64,000 nt of DNA from Dipteris shenzhenensis (lineage: Eukaryota; Polypodiophyta; Polypodiopsida; Gleicheniales). The stretch lies in the NCBI GenBank assembly GCA_047967505.1, contig CM106539.1; one strand, written 5' to 3'. Shown piece by piece: positions 43,960-57,700 of the stretch; within the stretch, counting starts at the first letter, position 1, and each line of letters begins with the position of its first letter. The translations under genes were made by a program, and so were the position numbers. Below the pieces are notes generated by a model. It saw only the letters and a program-made list of their open reading frames with translations. It ran no database searches and had not been told where the DNA came from.

Positions 43960-44760
43960 TTTGGCTCTATTACTTCAACATCATCAATCACTTCAAGTTG
44001 CTTTTCATCTATCATATCAGTGAGTACTGGGCCAGTATAAGACTTCCACCACAAGAAGTGAAAGACGCGCATCATCCAACTTTTTGAAAGCGTAACTTCA
44101 TGGAGACGTCGTCGATCTTTTTAACAATTGGGAAGGGTCCAAAACTTTTGAAGGAGAGCTTGGGAATCACCCTCTTTGTAATTGACATCTTGCCGAGACT
44201 TGTTGGCGTGGCACGTGGATGCTGCCTGTGCCTCGGCGAGACGGTCTTTAACTGACTCTGTAAGCTCTACCATAGAATTTGTAGTTTTAATGGCTTCAAG
44301 ACTTCAAGAGATGGGGAGATGTGAAGAAAAACTCATGCCAAAAGCTACTTCGTTCGGTGTACGACCAATGCTCCATGAATATATATACAACCTGTATGAG
44401 CGGAAGATACTACTATCACTTTGACTGTGCATCACAACAAGAAGATTTTAGTACATCAATTTAAAAACAAGACCCTCCAAAGATGCGACGTAAATTTGGA
44501 ATCCCTGTTTGTGGTATTGAACGATGGCAATCCTTCAATTGAATATCAATACTTGATAGATAAGCAGGCTATGTCTTTTGCACTGGCCATCTGCACAAGG
44601 AATAAGCATACAAACTTTGCTAAAGTGATCAACAACGGTTAAACAGTGAGTATTTCACATTCTTGCAGATGCCGAAAGGGGTCCAATGAAATTCATGGTG
44701 ACACTTACAATCCAACCTATTTATTTCCTATGCAAGGGTCTCAATTTCACGTTAACCTTA
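43960..44760 (-). pseudogene. Gypsy integrase relic
   Basis: Minus strand in shifting frames: a VSVTMNFIGPLSAS-like start at about 44690, LTVVDHFSKVCMLIPCADGQ at about 44600, GRTPNEVAFGMSF at about 44360, and PKLSFKSFGPFPIVKKIDDV at about 44130. These are the MDFI, VVDRFSK, SPFEVVYG and GPFxVxxxI blocks of Ty3/gypsy integrase in correct order. Many stops. It is a third gypsy family, distinct from A and B. Confidence 0.8.
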
Positions 44761-44999
44761 ACTATGGACCAATTGAGCCTTTACTTGACCAACTTTAAGG
44801 GGATGCCTCTAGATATCAAACAATTTTCCTTTGTTTACCCATTTAACTAAATACATTTGTCCATGGAGGTCTCTCCCTATTAGCTAACCATTTTACATAA
44901 CTTTTTAATGGCTATAGATGGACCCTCGAACATACTGAATAGTCTAATATCATCTAAGAGATGTACTTTTTATTCTACATCAATTGTAGTGTCATCCAT

Positions 45000-45470
45000 A
45001 AACATTTAAATATTAGAACAAGTAGCTTGACAGAAGCTTGGCCCCCTCTAATTTCCCCTCACCTGTAACATTCTTCAAAAGGGTGATAAGCAATACCATA
45101 GCCAAGGCAAATAGCAAAGCTCCTAAAGGGCATCCTCCCAGTTGTTCCATTGGCAAATAGAGCTTGGAACATTTTCATTAACATTGCACCGAATCACAAT
45201 TTGTCAATACTATCACCGTATAGTCCCATCTTAGTTGTCATATATATTGTCAACGGAAATGCCAAAAGAGCATGCCACACTATTTCCTTTCCACAATGTA
45301 GTCAACTATGGTTGAAAAGTTCAACAAGTTTTCAAATATGTCTCAACCATTAATCATCATTAGCTAGCTACTTGCATACATCTCCTATCCTCAATGCTAA
45401 ACCCTAAGGAAAGACCTTATATGAAGCATCCAACATAGTGATGATACAATAACACCTTTTTTCCACCCCA
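45000..45470 (-). pseudogene. Probable LINE RT relic
   Basis: Minus strand contains LDASYKVFP then GLALRIGDVCK near 45390-45430, like the TLLDTAYKIVAKVLSLRL block of LINE RT. After that comes a frame with GLYGDSIDKL and GAMLMKMFQALFANGTTG. It is heavily eroded, and the assignment rests mainly on the first block. Confidence 0.45.
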
Positions 45471-47657
45471 AAAGTTTTCACACATATATATATAGTGATG
45501 CATTTAGAAATAACTTATTTAGCTTGAGTTTATAGAGCTTCTTTACAAGTCTCATTAATTATTTCAACAATTATTTCAACGAAGTCTACAATTGCACTTT
45601 ATCAACTCTCTCATACAACTATGCTTTTAATAGCATTGGACATACACACACAACCCGCTTACCCTCGTAAACCTGCCTACTTAGAATCCAAGGTGTCCTC
45701 TTATTCATTAAAAGAGAGAGAACCTTATCAAGGCAATTTTTGGCAAGGTGGCCATCTTTTCGCAATGGATGCATATATTGGGAAATGACCCAAATCTAAC
45801 TAGTTCTGAATTTCTCTATTAGGCAACTACACATCCACTCAGTGCCTCCATTGTCCTAGTCAAAGGTGACATTACCTAATGAGAGCACCAATATATCAAG
45901 TGCTGAACGCAACCACTTGAAAAGACCACGAAACACAAGACAAACTGAAAATTCATGGTAAAGAAATTCATCAATACGAAAAGTAGGACACCAAGAAAAC
46001 ACCAAAACTAATGTAGGCTTTGTCCTTGAGGATGTTGGGCAAAGTGATCCAGTGCAACAAGGCAACACAATAAGCCATGCACGTCCATGTCATCGTGATG
46101 AAAAGATTGTGAGATGGAGATCAAAATTAAGGAATTCAAAGAAAGGATTGCAAAGGTAATGATAGAAAGTGGCGAGGTTTTGAAAGAGGATATCATCGCA
46201 TGTGTTTCACGTGTTATGCTGTGACAATTGCGGAGTTTCCACGTTGCAAGACATAAAAGACCTACCCTAACCCCATGCAATCTTCACAATTTCACAATTA
46301 CTCCAAGCAATCACAAGAGGTGTTGGCATATTAACAAGCCAAAAAATCCAACCATTGATTTTTAAAATCCAAGCTTAATTGTACTATGAGAAAATGTTAC
46401 TACTTAATTAAATAGTACTTTCTACTCTCATTTCAACAATGTACCTCCATTCAATCCCTTGAACTTCATTCTTATGAAAAAAAGAAAGAGTAGCATCTTT
46501 ATGTATGGTTGTCCGTGCTTTCTTGCTACAAAAACATGCCATTTTATCCTTTTAGTATACCCTAGTACTGATCATCATTACAAATCCTTGCAGCAAGGGG
46601 TTTGTGAAGGCACTTCGAGGTTCCTCATTTTGGATTCTGTATAAAGAAGTACAACACAATTACACACAATATGTCAACAAGGCACACACCATATTGTGCC
46701 CCTACTACACACATATAGCCTAGTAACAAACAAAGTCAAGGCGAAGGCTCCCCTTTCTTTCTACTTGTTGCTATACACCCTACCACTAAACTAGACAAGA
46801 AGATCCACATTAGAACATCCCATCCTGAACATGAAAGCCACCTAAATGATACCTTCTAGAAAGCCCATTTTTATAAGACTCCCCTTTTACAAGCTTCAAG
46901 TTAAATACTCGATTAAGATACACAATTGACTTGAAAGAATATTGCATATAATTCCCCTTAACCAACTAGAACCTTTTCATAAAACAAAAATAATCACATC
47001 AAAACATGCACCATCTATTATGTTCCTTTTTTAAGGCTATAAAAACATCGTAAGTTATCAAAAATTATTCCTCAAGAAGTTGAATGGACAAGGTACATGT
47101 GTCCAAGCCAATTTAAGCTGGATCATGGACCAAACTAGGTACTACATGGATGCAATATCCTACATAAAGTAGCTCAGATTTGGCATTGCTACAAGTCGTG
47201 CGCGTCTCCATAATGGTTCCCACCCACGAACACACAGCATAAACAGAAACTAAACCAACCACAAAGCATGGCATATTGGGAGTTCAATCCTCAACAGACT
47301 TGAGATTTGGATCTTCAAATACCCATGATGCATGCTATCAGCTGAAATCTCGCATGCAAGGATTAACAAAAACCTAACTATTTGATATCATGTTGGAAAT
47401 AAAGGCGGACTTTATCTCAAAAACAAAGAACGTGGAAAACCAATGGCCTTAAATTTGAAAAGAGCACTGATATAACAAGAGAACACCTGCACTTTTTGAA
47501 GTATGATCAGGGAAAAGCCTTGTCTTAATGATTCAGTTCGAGGTGAGGAGGCTGACTCAAACACGGTGAAGCGCTATCTAACAATCCCTTGCTGCGGGAG
47601 AGGCTGGAAACTGCTTCACAATGCAAGACATAACTTTGAAAGTGGATTTCGATGTAT
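45471..47657. other. No gene recognised; downstream of NOB1
   Basis: AT-rich sequence 3' of the NOB1 stop codon. I see no clear polyadenylation site, gene or repeat family. Confidence 0.4.
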
Positions 47658-47792
47658 CTATTTGAAACGGCGATCATTTGGGTTTCGCTTCCCACTGAAA
47701 ATGGCAAGAGCTTCTCGTATAGGAGGCCCCATCTGTCCTTTGTTCCCACTTTTCTTTGTAAAAGATTCGGAACCTGTGAAAACTTCCTGAGA
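47658..47792 (-). CDS. NOB1: NOB1 last exon
   Basis: Acceptor GTGGCTGCAG|TCTCAGG. 44 codons and TAG. Encodes [40 protein letters not shown] and RRFK, the conserved NOB1 C terminus. Phase 0 entry agrees with the previous exon's exit. Confidence 0.93.
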   Translation of the reverse strand, partial: SQEVFTGSESFTKKSGNKGQMGPPIREALAIFSGKRNPNDRRFK

Positions 47793-48022
47793 CTGCAGCC
47801 ACAGAATAAAGAAAACCCCCAATAACCACCAAATATCAACAAAGGATGGTGAGGAACATAAGAAGTTGAGTTTGGAACTTACTGAAAGTGAAACTTTTTT
47901 CTTCTTGGGATGCAGCAGTTTGTGAGGGAGCTGGTCCTCTCTCAAAACTGGGTTTTCAATAGCACCTCTCCGTCCTCCTTTAGGCATCGGCAGTGAGTAC
48001 TGCAAGGTTTAAATGTGAGTCA

Positions 48023-48068
<46 letters not shown>

Positions 48069-48206
48069 ACCCTAATGCCCCTCACCTGCCCCCTCTCATC
48101 ACCTTGCAAACCGCCTTAAACTAACCCTAACTTACATAATACATACATACATACATGCATGCATGCATATATATATATATATATATATAATGTGTATATA
48201 TATGTG

Positions 48207-48240
<34 letters not shown>

Positions 48241-48462
48241 TATCTCTATATACACACATATATATATACGCATACATACATACATACATATATAACTTTT
48301 TTCTTTTTAGGATGCTGCAGTTTGTGAGGGAGTTGATCCTCTCTCAACACTTCTTCGTCTTTAAGCACTGGCAGAGAGCTGCAAAGTTGAAACATGAGTA
48401 AACAGATCTCACTCTTGCTCCCTGCTTCCCTCTCTCTCCTGCTCATCCGTCCCCCCCTCCCA

Positions 48463-48494
<32 letters not shown>

Positions 48495-48714
48495 CAATGG
48501 TTCTAGGGCAATTGGTAGGATAGAAGCAAAAGAATTGCTAGGGGTATGTGTGATGAGCTTGTTACCAATAACCTACGTCCTCCTTTAGGCATCGGCAGAG
48601 AGTACTGCAAGGTTTAAATGTGGGTGAGCATCTCTCTCTCTGTGCACCCCAATGCCCCTCACCCACCCCCTCATCACCTTGCAAACCCCCTTAAACTAAC
48701 CCTAACTTACATAA

Positions 48715-48776
<62 letters not shown>

Positions 48777-51700
48777 GTTGTAGGATCGCTTAGGAGAGAG
48801 AGAGTGCAAGTAGCTATAGAAGCGATGAGTTAGCCGTCACGTCAAATCTTGGATAAACCAAAAACAAAGGATTACAAGGTACAAGTACCTAGACCTAGGA
48901 CTAAGTGTCCTAGGTGTCACATAGGACTAAGTGTCCTATGTGGCTTAAAAGACACTAACACAATAAGTGTCTTTATTTATGCCTACAAGGCTCATACCAT
49001 GGCCTATAGGGCATCACTAGAACCACCAGAGAATGGCCTACAAACCCCCCTCCATGGGATGGATTGAAGTACTCTGGAAACGTCTCAGAATACCTGGTAT
49101 TTTCTGGTCATGGTGGCACATGTTCATCCAAAAGGATATAGCCACCTATGAATGTACAAGGGATGTCAGATCATGTAACAAAGGGAACTTAGTGTAAAGC
49201 CTGTCGAAAGACTTCGAACTTGGGACGAAGAAGTGCCTTTGTAAACATATCTGCAATGTTGTCCTCTGTGGGAAGATAGGACAACTCTATGTCTCCTACT
49301 GACAACCGCTCCCGAACATAATGATAGTGAACTTCAATATGCTTGGTATGCGCATGAAACACTGGGTTACGCGCAATGGCCAAAGCACTCTGGCTGTCAG
49401 TGTAGACAATAGTGAAGGATGTCTGGCGAATACCAAGATCTGTAAGTAACTGTCGAAGCCAAACACACTCTACTGTAGCGGTGAAAGCTACCTTATACTC
49501 AGCCTCACAGCTAGATGTGGCAACTGTTGGTTGCTTCTTGCTGAGCCAAGAGATACATGAATTGCCAAGCAAAAAACAATTGCCAGTATGTGACACTCTG
49601 GTGTCAAAACATCCTGCCCAGTCACTATCCCTGTAAGCATGCATGGTAAGTGAACCCTGATCACCATAGAAGAGGGCTAAATCCTGAGTGCCTTTGAGAT
49701 ATCTGAAGACTCTCTTCACTGCCTGCCAATGCTTTGAACTGGGCATGTGCATGAATCTGCTAAGCTGAGATACTGCATACTGCAAGTCAGGTCTGGTGTG
49801 ACATAAATAAATAAGGCAACCAACAGCCTGCTGATAAAGAGTGATATCGCATGGTGGGCTCCCATCATGAGTTGAGAATTTGAAGCCAAGGTCCACCGTA
49901 GTAGAGATTGGCTTGCAATCCTCAAACTGAAAACGATCAAGGAGCTGTCCAATATACTTGGACTGAGACATCATGATACCCCCCTCAACATGAGCAAACT
50001 GAATGCCCAAATAATAATAAAGCTGTCCCATGTCTGACATGTCAAAAATCTGCTGCAAATCAGCCTTGAAAGCTGCAATTTTCTGAGTATCTGGGCCCGT
50101 GATGAGCATATCATCCACATATAAAATCAGCATTAAAAAATCAGATCCACTCCCGTAGACATAAAGAGTGGGTTCTGAGAAACTATTCTGAAAACCAAGG
50201 GATAGTAAATGTGCATGAATTTTGGCATACCATGCCCTGGGTGCCTGCTTCAAACCAAAAAGGGCTTTTCTAAGCCAGCATACCTTATTTTCAGAATTAA
50301 CAACCTCAAAGCCAGGAGGTTGTGTGACATAGACTTCTTCTTGCAGATCCCCATGAAGAAAAGCAGTCTTGATGTCAAGTTGGTGCACTTGCCAATGATG
50401 ATGATGTCAAGTTTTAAAGGATATATCCAGCAATATCTTGTGAAATCATCAATGAGAGTCATGAAATACTTGTACCCCCTCATTGGGCCACAGACATCAC
50501 TGTGCACTAGCTGCAATTTCCTTTGTGAGAGTTTTGGACAATTCTTTTAAAAAGGAAATCGATGCATCTTACCCAAAAGACAGCCCTCACACACATTTGG
50601 AAACTGTGTGAGTCTGAGGTACATCATTTGCCATCTGCTGTGAATGTAGCTTTGCAAGAGCTCTATAATTGAGATGGCCCATTCTCTCATGCCAGAGATG
50701 AGTTTCAGCAAGCTGTGAATCTGAAATAGCCAATGCTTCAATAGAAAGTGCAGCTGAATGATGATCAAGGTGATAAAGCCCTTTTTGCAAAGTGCCAGTG
50801 AGAACTATGGCATTGTCATCACGAAGATCATAAACTAGGCATCTGTAGCCATCAAAAATAACTCTGAAACCTGAAGTGGGAATTGTTGAAATTGAAATCA
50901 AGTTGACTTCAATTCTAGGCACAAAAAGAACATTTGTCAGAGTAACTGGATGGCTTGAAATGGATGTGAGCTGCACATCTCCAATTCCTTTTACAGCATA
51001 TGAAGCATTATTAGCACATGTGACAATCCCCCCTCGAGGTGCATCAGCTAAAGAATGAAACACCTGTTTGCAAGAAGTGACATGCTTGGAAGCACCACTA
51101 TCAAAGAACCAGGACTGAGCATCATTAGCAGTAAAGAATGCATCAGCTTTGGAGGGATCAAATGAGCAATGGACAGCCCATGCCCAATCATCCTGAAGAG
51201 CATGTGCATGTGAAGCATCTTCTGGCTCATGGGATTCAATAGCATGTGAGGCATTATCTGTCAATCCTGCTTTCTTTTTCTCCGAAGCAATGCACTTCTT
51301 GCATTCTGAAATGTCATGTCCAGGCTTGCGACAATAGTTGCATCTTTTCTTCTTTGGCTTATCTCCTATATTTTTAGATGCATGGGAGGAATTGCAGCTG
51401 CTATGCACAGATTTTGGCTTGCCCATAGGCTTGGAAGCCTTGCCTCTTCCTGTCTACTGTGAAGCAAATGCATCATTAGGAATAATGGCTTGTCTATTAG
51501 CTCTACTTTGCTCTTCCTGCAAAAGCAAAGTCACTAGCCGATCAAAAGAATAGTGGTCTAGATTATCCATGGCCACTAATCGAAGGGTTGTTGCAAACCC
51601 TTGATATGTATCTGGCAGTCCATTCAATGTAGTACTGACAAGCTGTGAATTTGGCACCACCTCATCAATGTTGGCAAGCTGTTCCATGAGGTCCTTGACC

Positions 51701-54700
51701 TTTGTTAGGTATGCATCCATACAGTCGCCTTCATTCATACTGACTTCCTGTAATTGCCTTCTCAAATATGCAACACGAGCTTCATTGCGAATTTGATAGA
51801 GAGAAGCCAATTTATCCCAAGCATCCTTTGCTGTCATGCAAGACCAAATGTGTGAAATAATGATTCTCTTGCATGATAAAGCAATACATGAATGTGCATT
51901 TGCATCTCTTGCATCCCATCTTGACTGTTCTTGAGTTGGAAGAGCAACAGCAGGAGTGCTAGAGGAAGAGGCATCAAGAGGAGTACCCCCTGCAGAACGA
52001 CCAGCAATAGAGGCAACCATTGTAGCATTGGCTGGCCTCAGATCAGCCCCAGAAACAATATTCCACAAATGCTTTGCAACAAGAATATGTTTCATGAGAT
52101 AAGACCACATCGGATAGTTGGTGCCATCCAACTTATCATCTTCACGAAGAACTCCAAATAAATCTTGATTGTTCCCAGCCATAGCAAATGTGATACCCTG
52201 AAAAAGACCTGAAAACCCAAAAGCCTCAAGGCTATCACTACAAAAAAAGCTGGCTGTCCAAAAATGACAGCAAATATCTGCAAATTTCTGACCCAAATGT
52301 GACTGTGACAGGCAATGTTCACTACAAAAACAGCAAATCTGGCAAAAGCCCCAAATTTATTGAGGGCAAATAGGCCAAAAAAGGGGCAAATACAGAAAAG
52401 CCCCAAATTTTGCTGGAATTTTTGCAAATGTGACCCAATGTATGAAGATTTGACTCAATGTCCTGCAAAAGTGACTCAATGTCCTGCAAGAGTGACTCAA
52501 TGTATAGCCTCAAGGCTTGAAAATGCATAAGTATGAGTTACTATCCCAATCTCAAAAGTATGAGTTACTACTCAGTTGAAATTAAGCTTCCAACGCAAAA
52601 GCCCCAAAATTTTTGTTGACCAAATTCCGGATCAAGTAGAATTGTACGGATGTCAATACGGTGCTTGTACGAAACAGTGTACAATAGCTGTACGGGACTG
52701 AGTACGACATCTGTACGGAACTGTACGGTAGCCTGGTGCGTGCACACGTGACTGTACGGAGAAGCAGTACGGAATATGCACGATGTACAGATCAAGTACG
52801 ACGGAAGTGCATAGGTGCAATGTACGTAATGCAGTGTACTGCGGCGCAGGTATCTGTACATGACATTACGGATGTCTGGTGTGCAGGCTATACGGCAACG
52901 AGGTGTTCGTACGTCTAGTGTGCAAGCTGTACGACGACGTAGGTACCACGCAGTACGGCTGTACGTCGATAGTACGAAAAACACAAAGATACGAGAGCCT
53001 TGTACGAAGGCGTTGATAGTACGAAATACACAAAACAGGTACGGAGCTGTACCGTACGACTGTACGGAGCTGAAGGGTCAGTGAAGCTGAAGGGAGCTGA
53101 TACGAGTCTGGGTGCAGGAGATTAATCTAAACGTGGTTCTGATACCACTGTAGGATCGCTTAGGAGAGAGAAAGTACAGGTTAGCTAAAGAAGCAATGAG
53201 TTAGCCGTCACGTAAACCAAAAACAAAGGATTACAAGTTACAAGTACCTAGACCTAGGACTAAGTGTCCTAGGTGTCACATAGGACTAAGTGTCCTATGT
53301 GGCCTAAAAGACACTAACACTATAAGTGTCTTTATTTATGCCTACAAGGCTCATACCATGGCCTATAGGGCATCACTAGAACCACCAGAGGATGGCCTAC
53401 AAATGTGTATATATATATGTATATATGTATGTATATATGTGTGTGTGTGTGTGTGTGTGTATGTACATACATACATACATATATATATAACTTTTTTCTT
53501 TTTAGGATGCTGCAGTTTGTGAGGGAGTTGATCCTCTCTCAACATTAAGTTTCAAATACCACCTCTTCGTCTTTAGGCACTGGCAGAGAGCTGCAAAGTT
53601 GAGACATGAGTAAACAGATCTCACTCTTGCTCCCTGCTTCCCTCTCTCTCCTGCTCTTCCCCCCCCTTCCCAATACACACACACACACACACACACACAT
53701 CAATGGTTCTAGGGCAATTGGTAGGATAGAAGCTGAAGAATTGCTAGGGGTATGTGTGATGAGCTTGTTACCAATAACCTACGCCTCCTCCAATCAATAA
53801 TAAGGGCACTACCATCCAATCTCTCTAGCAAAAGGGATATCATGAGGTCACAACAATAGACCTTGATCCTCTCTGCACATTGAGGCAATGTCATACAACC
53901 TCCAAGGCTATGCCAAAAAGCTCCCTAAGTAAAAACGATAGCCTTATATGGACAATACAAAGTCCCTAACAAGAGGGGTACAAATGGTAGTTGATATCTC
54001 CATATTCCTCATGATTCATAGAAAATCATTGTCCCCACTGTACTAGATATACAAGCCTTTTGTAAAATCCTCACTGAGGCTCGTATCAGGCATCCATACA
54101 TCATCACCTAAAGAGACCAACTGTATAAAAACACCCTTTATCTGAGATCATGATATCAACAAAGCTAATGACTAGGCTAAGCCTAAAATCACTTCTTTTT
54201 TTAATAGAGAAGAACTTTCTATTAATGCTTGAAAAACCAACCATACAGTCTGGGCACTGATTGTGGAAGAAACAAAAGGAGAAAAACACTTGATGTCAAC
54301 CAGCCTGCTTTTAGAGAACTCAGCTGCCTGCCTACAGGATCTCTGAAATAGGGGCCACAACCAGGGTGGGGGGCTATACATCCAGCAAATGCCTCCCTCC
54401 TTGAAGACATAGACAGGCCAAGCCTTGCAGATACGCGCCCGTGTCTCAGCGTCACCCAAAATCCTGGCATCTCACACTCCCATATAGCATGCAGAGTGCA
54501 GATCATATCGTGCCAAATGGCAACGAGGGTGGCTGTCAAGTGGCGTCCCACACCAAGCTGCAACGGGCGACCCAAATGTCCCAAGCAGTGATGCTGGACA
54601 CCGTCTCCAAAATACTGTATCAAGTGAAGAAACAGGAAGGAGTCGTTGCGTAATGTACCTTGATCTGGAAGACCCTCCGTCCCTGGATCTTGTAAGCTGG

Positions 54701-57700
54701 TGTGACCGTGTCAATGGAGAACGCATGAACCCCCCCTCTTTCAGCCAAGGTGCCATGCCCCAAGTGAAGTCCAGCTGCATCCTTAGTGTCTAGCCATAAT
54801 CTGGAGGGCCCCAACTGAAGCCCAGCTGCATCCTTAGTGTCTAGCCATAATCTAGAGGGCCCCCTGCCAAACCCTATGTGTTGCAGGGCAGCTCCATAGA
54901 CAAAGCGAGATCGTCTCAAGTTCACTACCCGTGCATCCATGGCACTTCCCATCAACACGTATCTGCTCCAGCCATGGGCTGATGGGAAATCCCCCATCGG
55001 CAACCATACAGAAGACATATGTAATCTTTCGTGGCCGGGGAGCTGGTCCATAATCAAGACCGAAATCTAGAGATGACCTCTTGAGACACATGCTGCTCGA
55101 TCCAACCACGAAGGCGTCCAAGCAGCCATCTCCAACTAAAAGGCAACAAAAAATGCTTATGCTGTACGAGAAGGGCGCCTCAACACACCTATCTGAGTGC
55201 CCTACTCTAGAAGGCCAAAACCACTCACTCGGATCCCACTACACCTCACAAAAGGGGCCGGCCCTCCCACAACTAAAGGCGCACCACCGCAACCCGTCTC
55301 GGCTTGAAGTCGATGGTCCAATCCTTTGGCCAAGCGGCCCACTAATCTAATCATGTGTCATTCAAGCAAGTCCACGACCCATCCAACTCTAGGTCTCCAT
55401 CTATCTCTAGTTGAAGACATCCCAACACCACTCTAGTGTGCCTGGAATGAAAGGATCTAAGGGCTCAATGCAAATATTAAACCTCAAGAGCATGGTGCAC
55501 CCCAATCCTGGAGAATTATCCATACCAACACAAGGGAGTTGAGGCTCCATGCAAACCAACTCTCCAAGCTGAGGGATGGTGGAGTCTATCTCTAGCATCC
55601 GCAAGCCTACCTCCCTCAAGTGAGAGAGGGCTTAAACACATGCCGGTGGGGAGACAGCACCATTCTTCAATAGGGAGACAAACTCCATGCTCAGAAGATC
55701 TAGCTAGTCCACTGTCCCACAGCAACCACTGTGCATCCGCTGCGCTAGCACGAAGCCCTTCTAATCCTGAACCTTTGAATTCAAAAGAAAGGACTGACGC
55801 TCATACTCCTCGCGACATTGAGGGCTGGCCCGAATGTGTCCCCCAAACAATTTTGCCTGACTCCGTAGACTCTCATCAACAATGAGCACTTCCCAATGAG
55901 GGGGGCCTCGAACCGATGAGACCAGTGCCATTGACCTCTTGTGCAAGAGATGCTGCTAAGAAGCCCTCGCAAAGCAAGAGTTTCAAGACTAAAGCCTGAG
56001 GTGAGACCTCACACTACCAGCTCACCCAAAAGAGTTCTGCTCTATATCTCTGGATCCAAGTCCTCCCTTTGTTGGGGCAAGATCACCATCTACCTGGCTC
56101 TAGTGTTCCTACGTGCCATCCGATCTGGTCTACAAAAAGTTGTGCACTGCATCCCAACGGTGAAAATATTGTCCACGATACTGTGTTCTTGAACAAAACC
56201 TATCTAAGTGTCGTGAATGATGTTTAAGATGGGGCCCCAACCTGACTCTCGAGATCCAAGAACCTGACGTGGCAACTCCTCAAATTGGAGCACATGTCGA
56301 TAGAATGCAGTGGTCATCTCTTGAATCTCCTAAGGTCTGAACGTGTCTCGCCCCTCTCATTGTGCAAGCGTTGTAGCTATGTCTCTACTGAGCGAAGGCC
56401 GGATATCTAAAAGAACTGCTGGAGAAGGGCGGGCCGAAGGTGGAGAAGAAGCGAAGGAGAGGGGGTGAAAGAATGTGAGAGCAGAGGGGGCAGAGGATCC
56501 AGATGCAAGAGAGAGAGGGGACCGAATGACGGAAGTGAGAGACTTGGGAAGGGGCACTTCTCTTGAGCCTGTACACTCGTAAGCCAGTCAAAGGCCTTGG
56601 GATGCTGCCTGAAGAGGATCTACCGAGAGATTGAAAGAAACCTTGTCCTCCCATGTCTGCGATCACCCCTCGTGCCCTGCTTGTCCCTGCTCCTCTTGTG
56701 TCTAAGGAGCTTGTGAGGGTCTCATACTCGCATGCTGCTCTTGGCGTGCCCTAACTATGATTCTTCGTAGCTCTATTGAATGGTTTCCTTTTGTCCACTC
56801 AGATCAAAGCCCCCTCGGAAGGCTCAACCCACATTGTATCTTGTGCTGCTATCTATTTGTACGAGACAGTCTGTCTGCACAATCTTCCCACTGCCACCTT
56901 GAGCAAGGTTGCGGTTGAGTGGTGACTCGACTCGTATTGCCAGGGCAGCCTCATGCGAAGTGTCCCATCTATTTGCACTGGAGACATTGCCTCGGTAATC
57001 CTGAAACCTCAAACCTTCGACAAAACTAACCCCATCCAAGGCCTCAAGGAGGATCTCCTCTGGTAAGGATGTTGGGTACTCTACTATCACCGTAGCCCAA
57101 CCAAAAACCAAGTCGTCTACTAGAACCGAGAAACAAGGACTATAGCATTGTACCAAAACACTTTGATTGAAGATAGAATGAGACGATACTCCTTTGGGGA
57201 CTCAAGGGGAAAATGTGTCACAAGACATGGCACATGGTGCGTCAAATCCATATCATTGACTGTGAAGCAATGGTACCAAGGTATGAAGAACACCACATGC
57301 AGGACCAGTAAAATCAAGCTTTGCTTCACAAGTGACGTCGGAGGAGCTCAATTGGAGAAGAAAAACACCCCTAAATTCACGCCCTTTTGTCGAACTCGCC
57401 TGTATCCAATCACAAACCTGGTTTAAAGTGTGTGTGAGGGCAATGATGATACCCACCAATGTGGCTTGGGGAGCCCAAGGAGCTGCCATGAGAGCCTCTT
57501 GCCAATCCAAAAAGTGTTCACCACCAAGATTGTGTTCCTCAGTACCAATGTGTCTTGCTAGGAGGAAGGAGGAAGAGGCAAGAAAAGAAAAGGGAAAGGA
57601 AGACAGGAAAAAAGAAAGTAAGGGGAGATATGAAAGAGCAGGGTGTTGGGGGGGGGGTCTCTACAAGAAGTAGGAACCCGAAACAGAGAGAAACTTCATG

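Larger units (their letters stand above)
48779..53401 (-). mobile_element. Ty1/copia element copia-3, internally deleted
   Basis: 4.6-kb minus-strand element with LTRs 48779-49042 and 53149-53401 and target duplication AATGT (48774-48778 and 53402-53406). Most of integrase and the N-terminal part of RT are deleted at about 50390-50410. The LTRs differ by about nine substitutions and an 11-bp indel, so it is older than copia-1. It inserted at the edge of a (TA)n microsatellite inside the NOB1 intron, in the same orientation as the gene. Confidence 0.95.

Noticed and set aside
45856-46280. Possible coding region from overlapping minus-strand frames
   Set aside because: Overlapping frames of similar length, no recognisable domain, no splice sites that join them.
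48297-48378. Functional alternative NOB1 exon
   Set aside because: An early stop in the normal frame, a missing middle and no good donor. Treated as a pseudo-exon.
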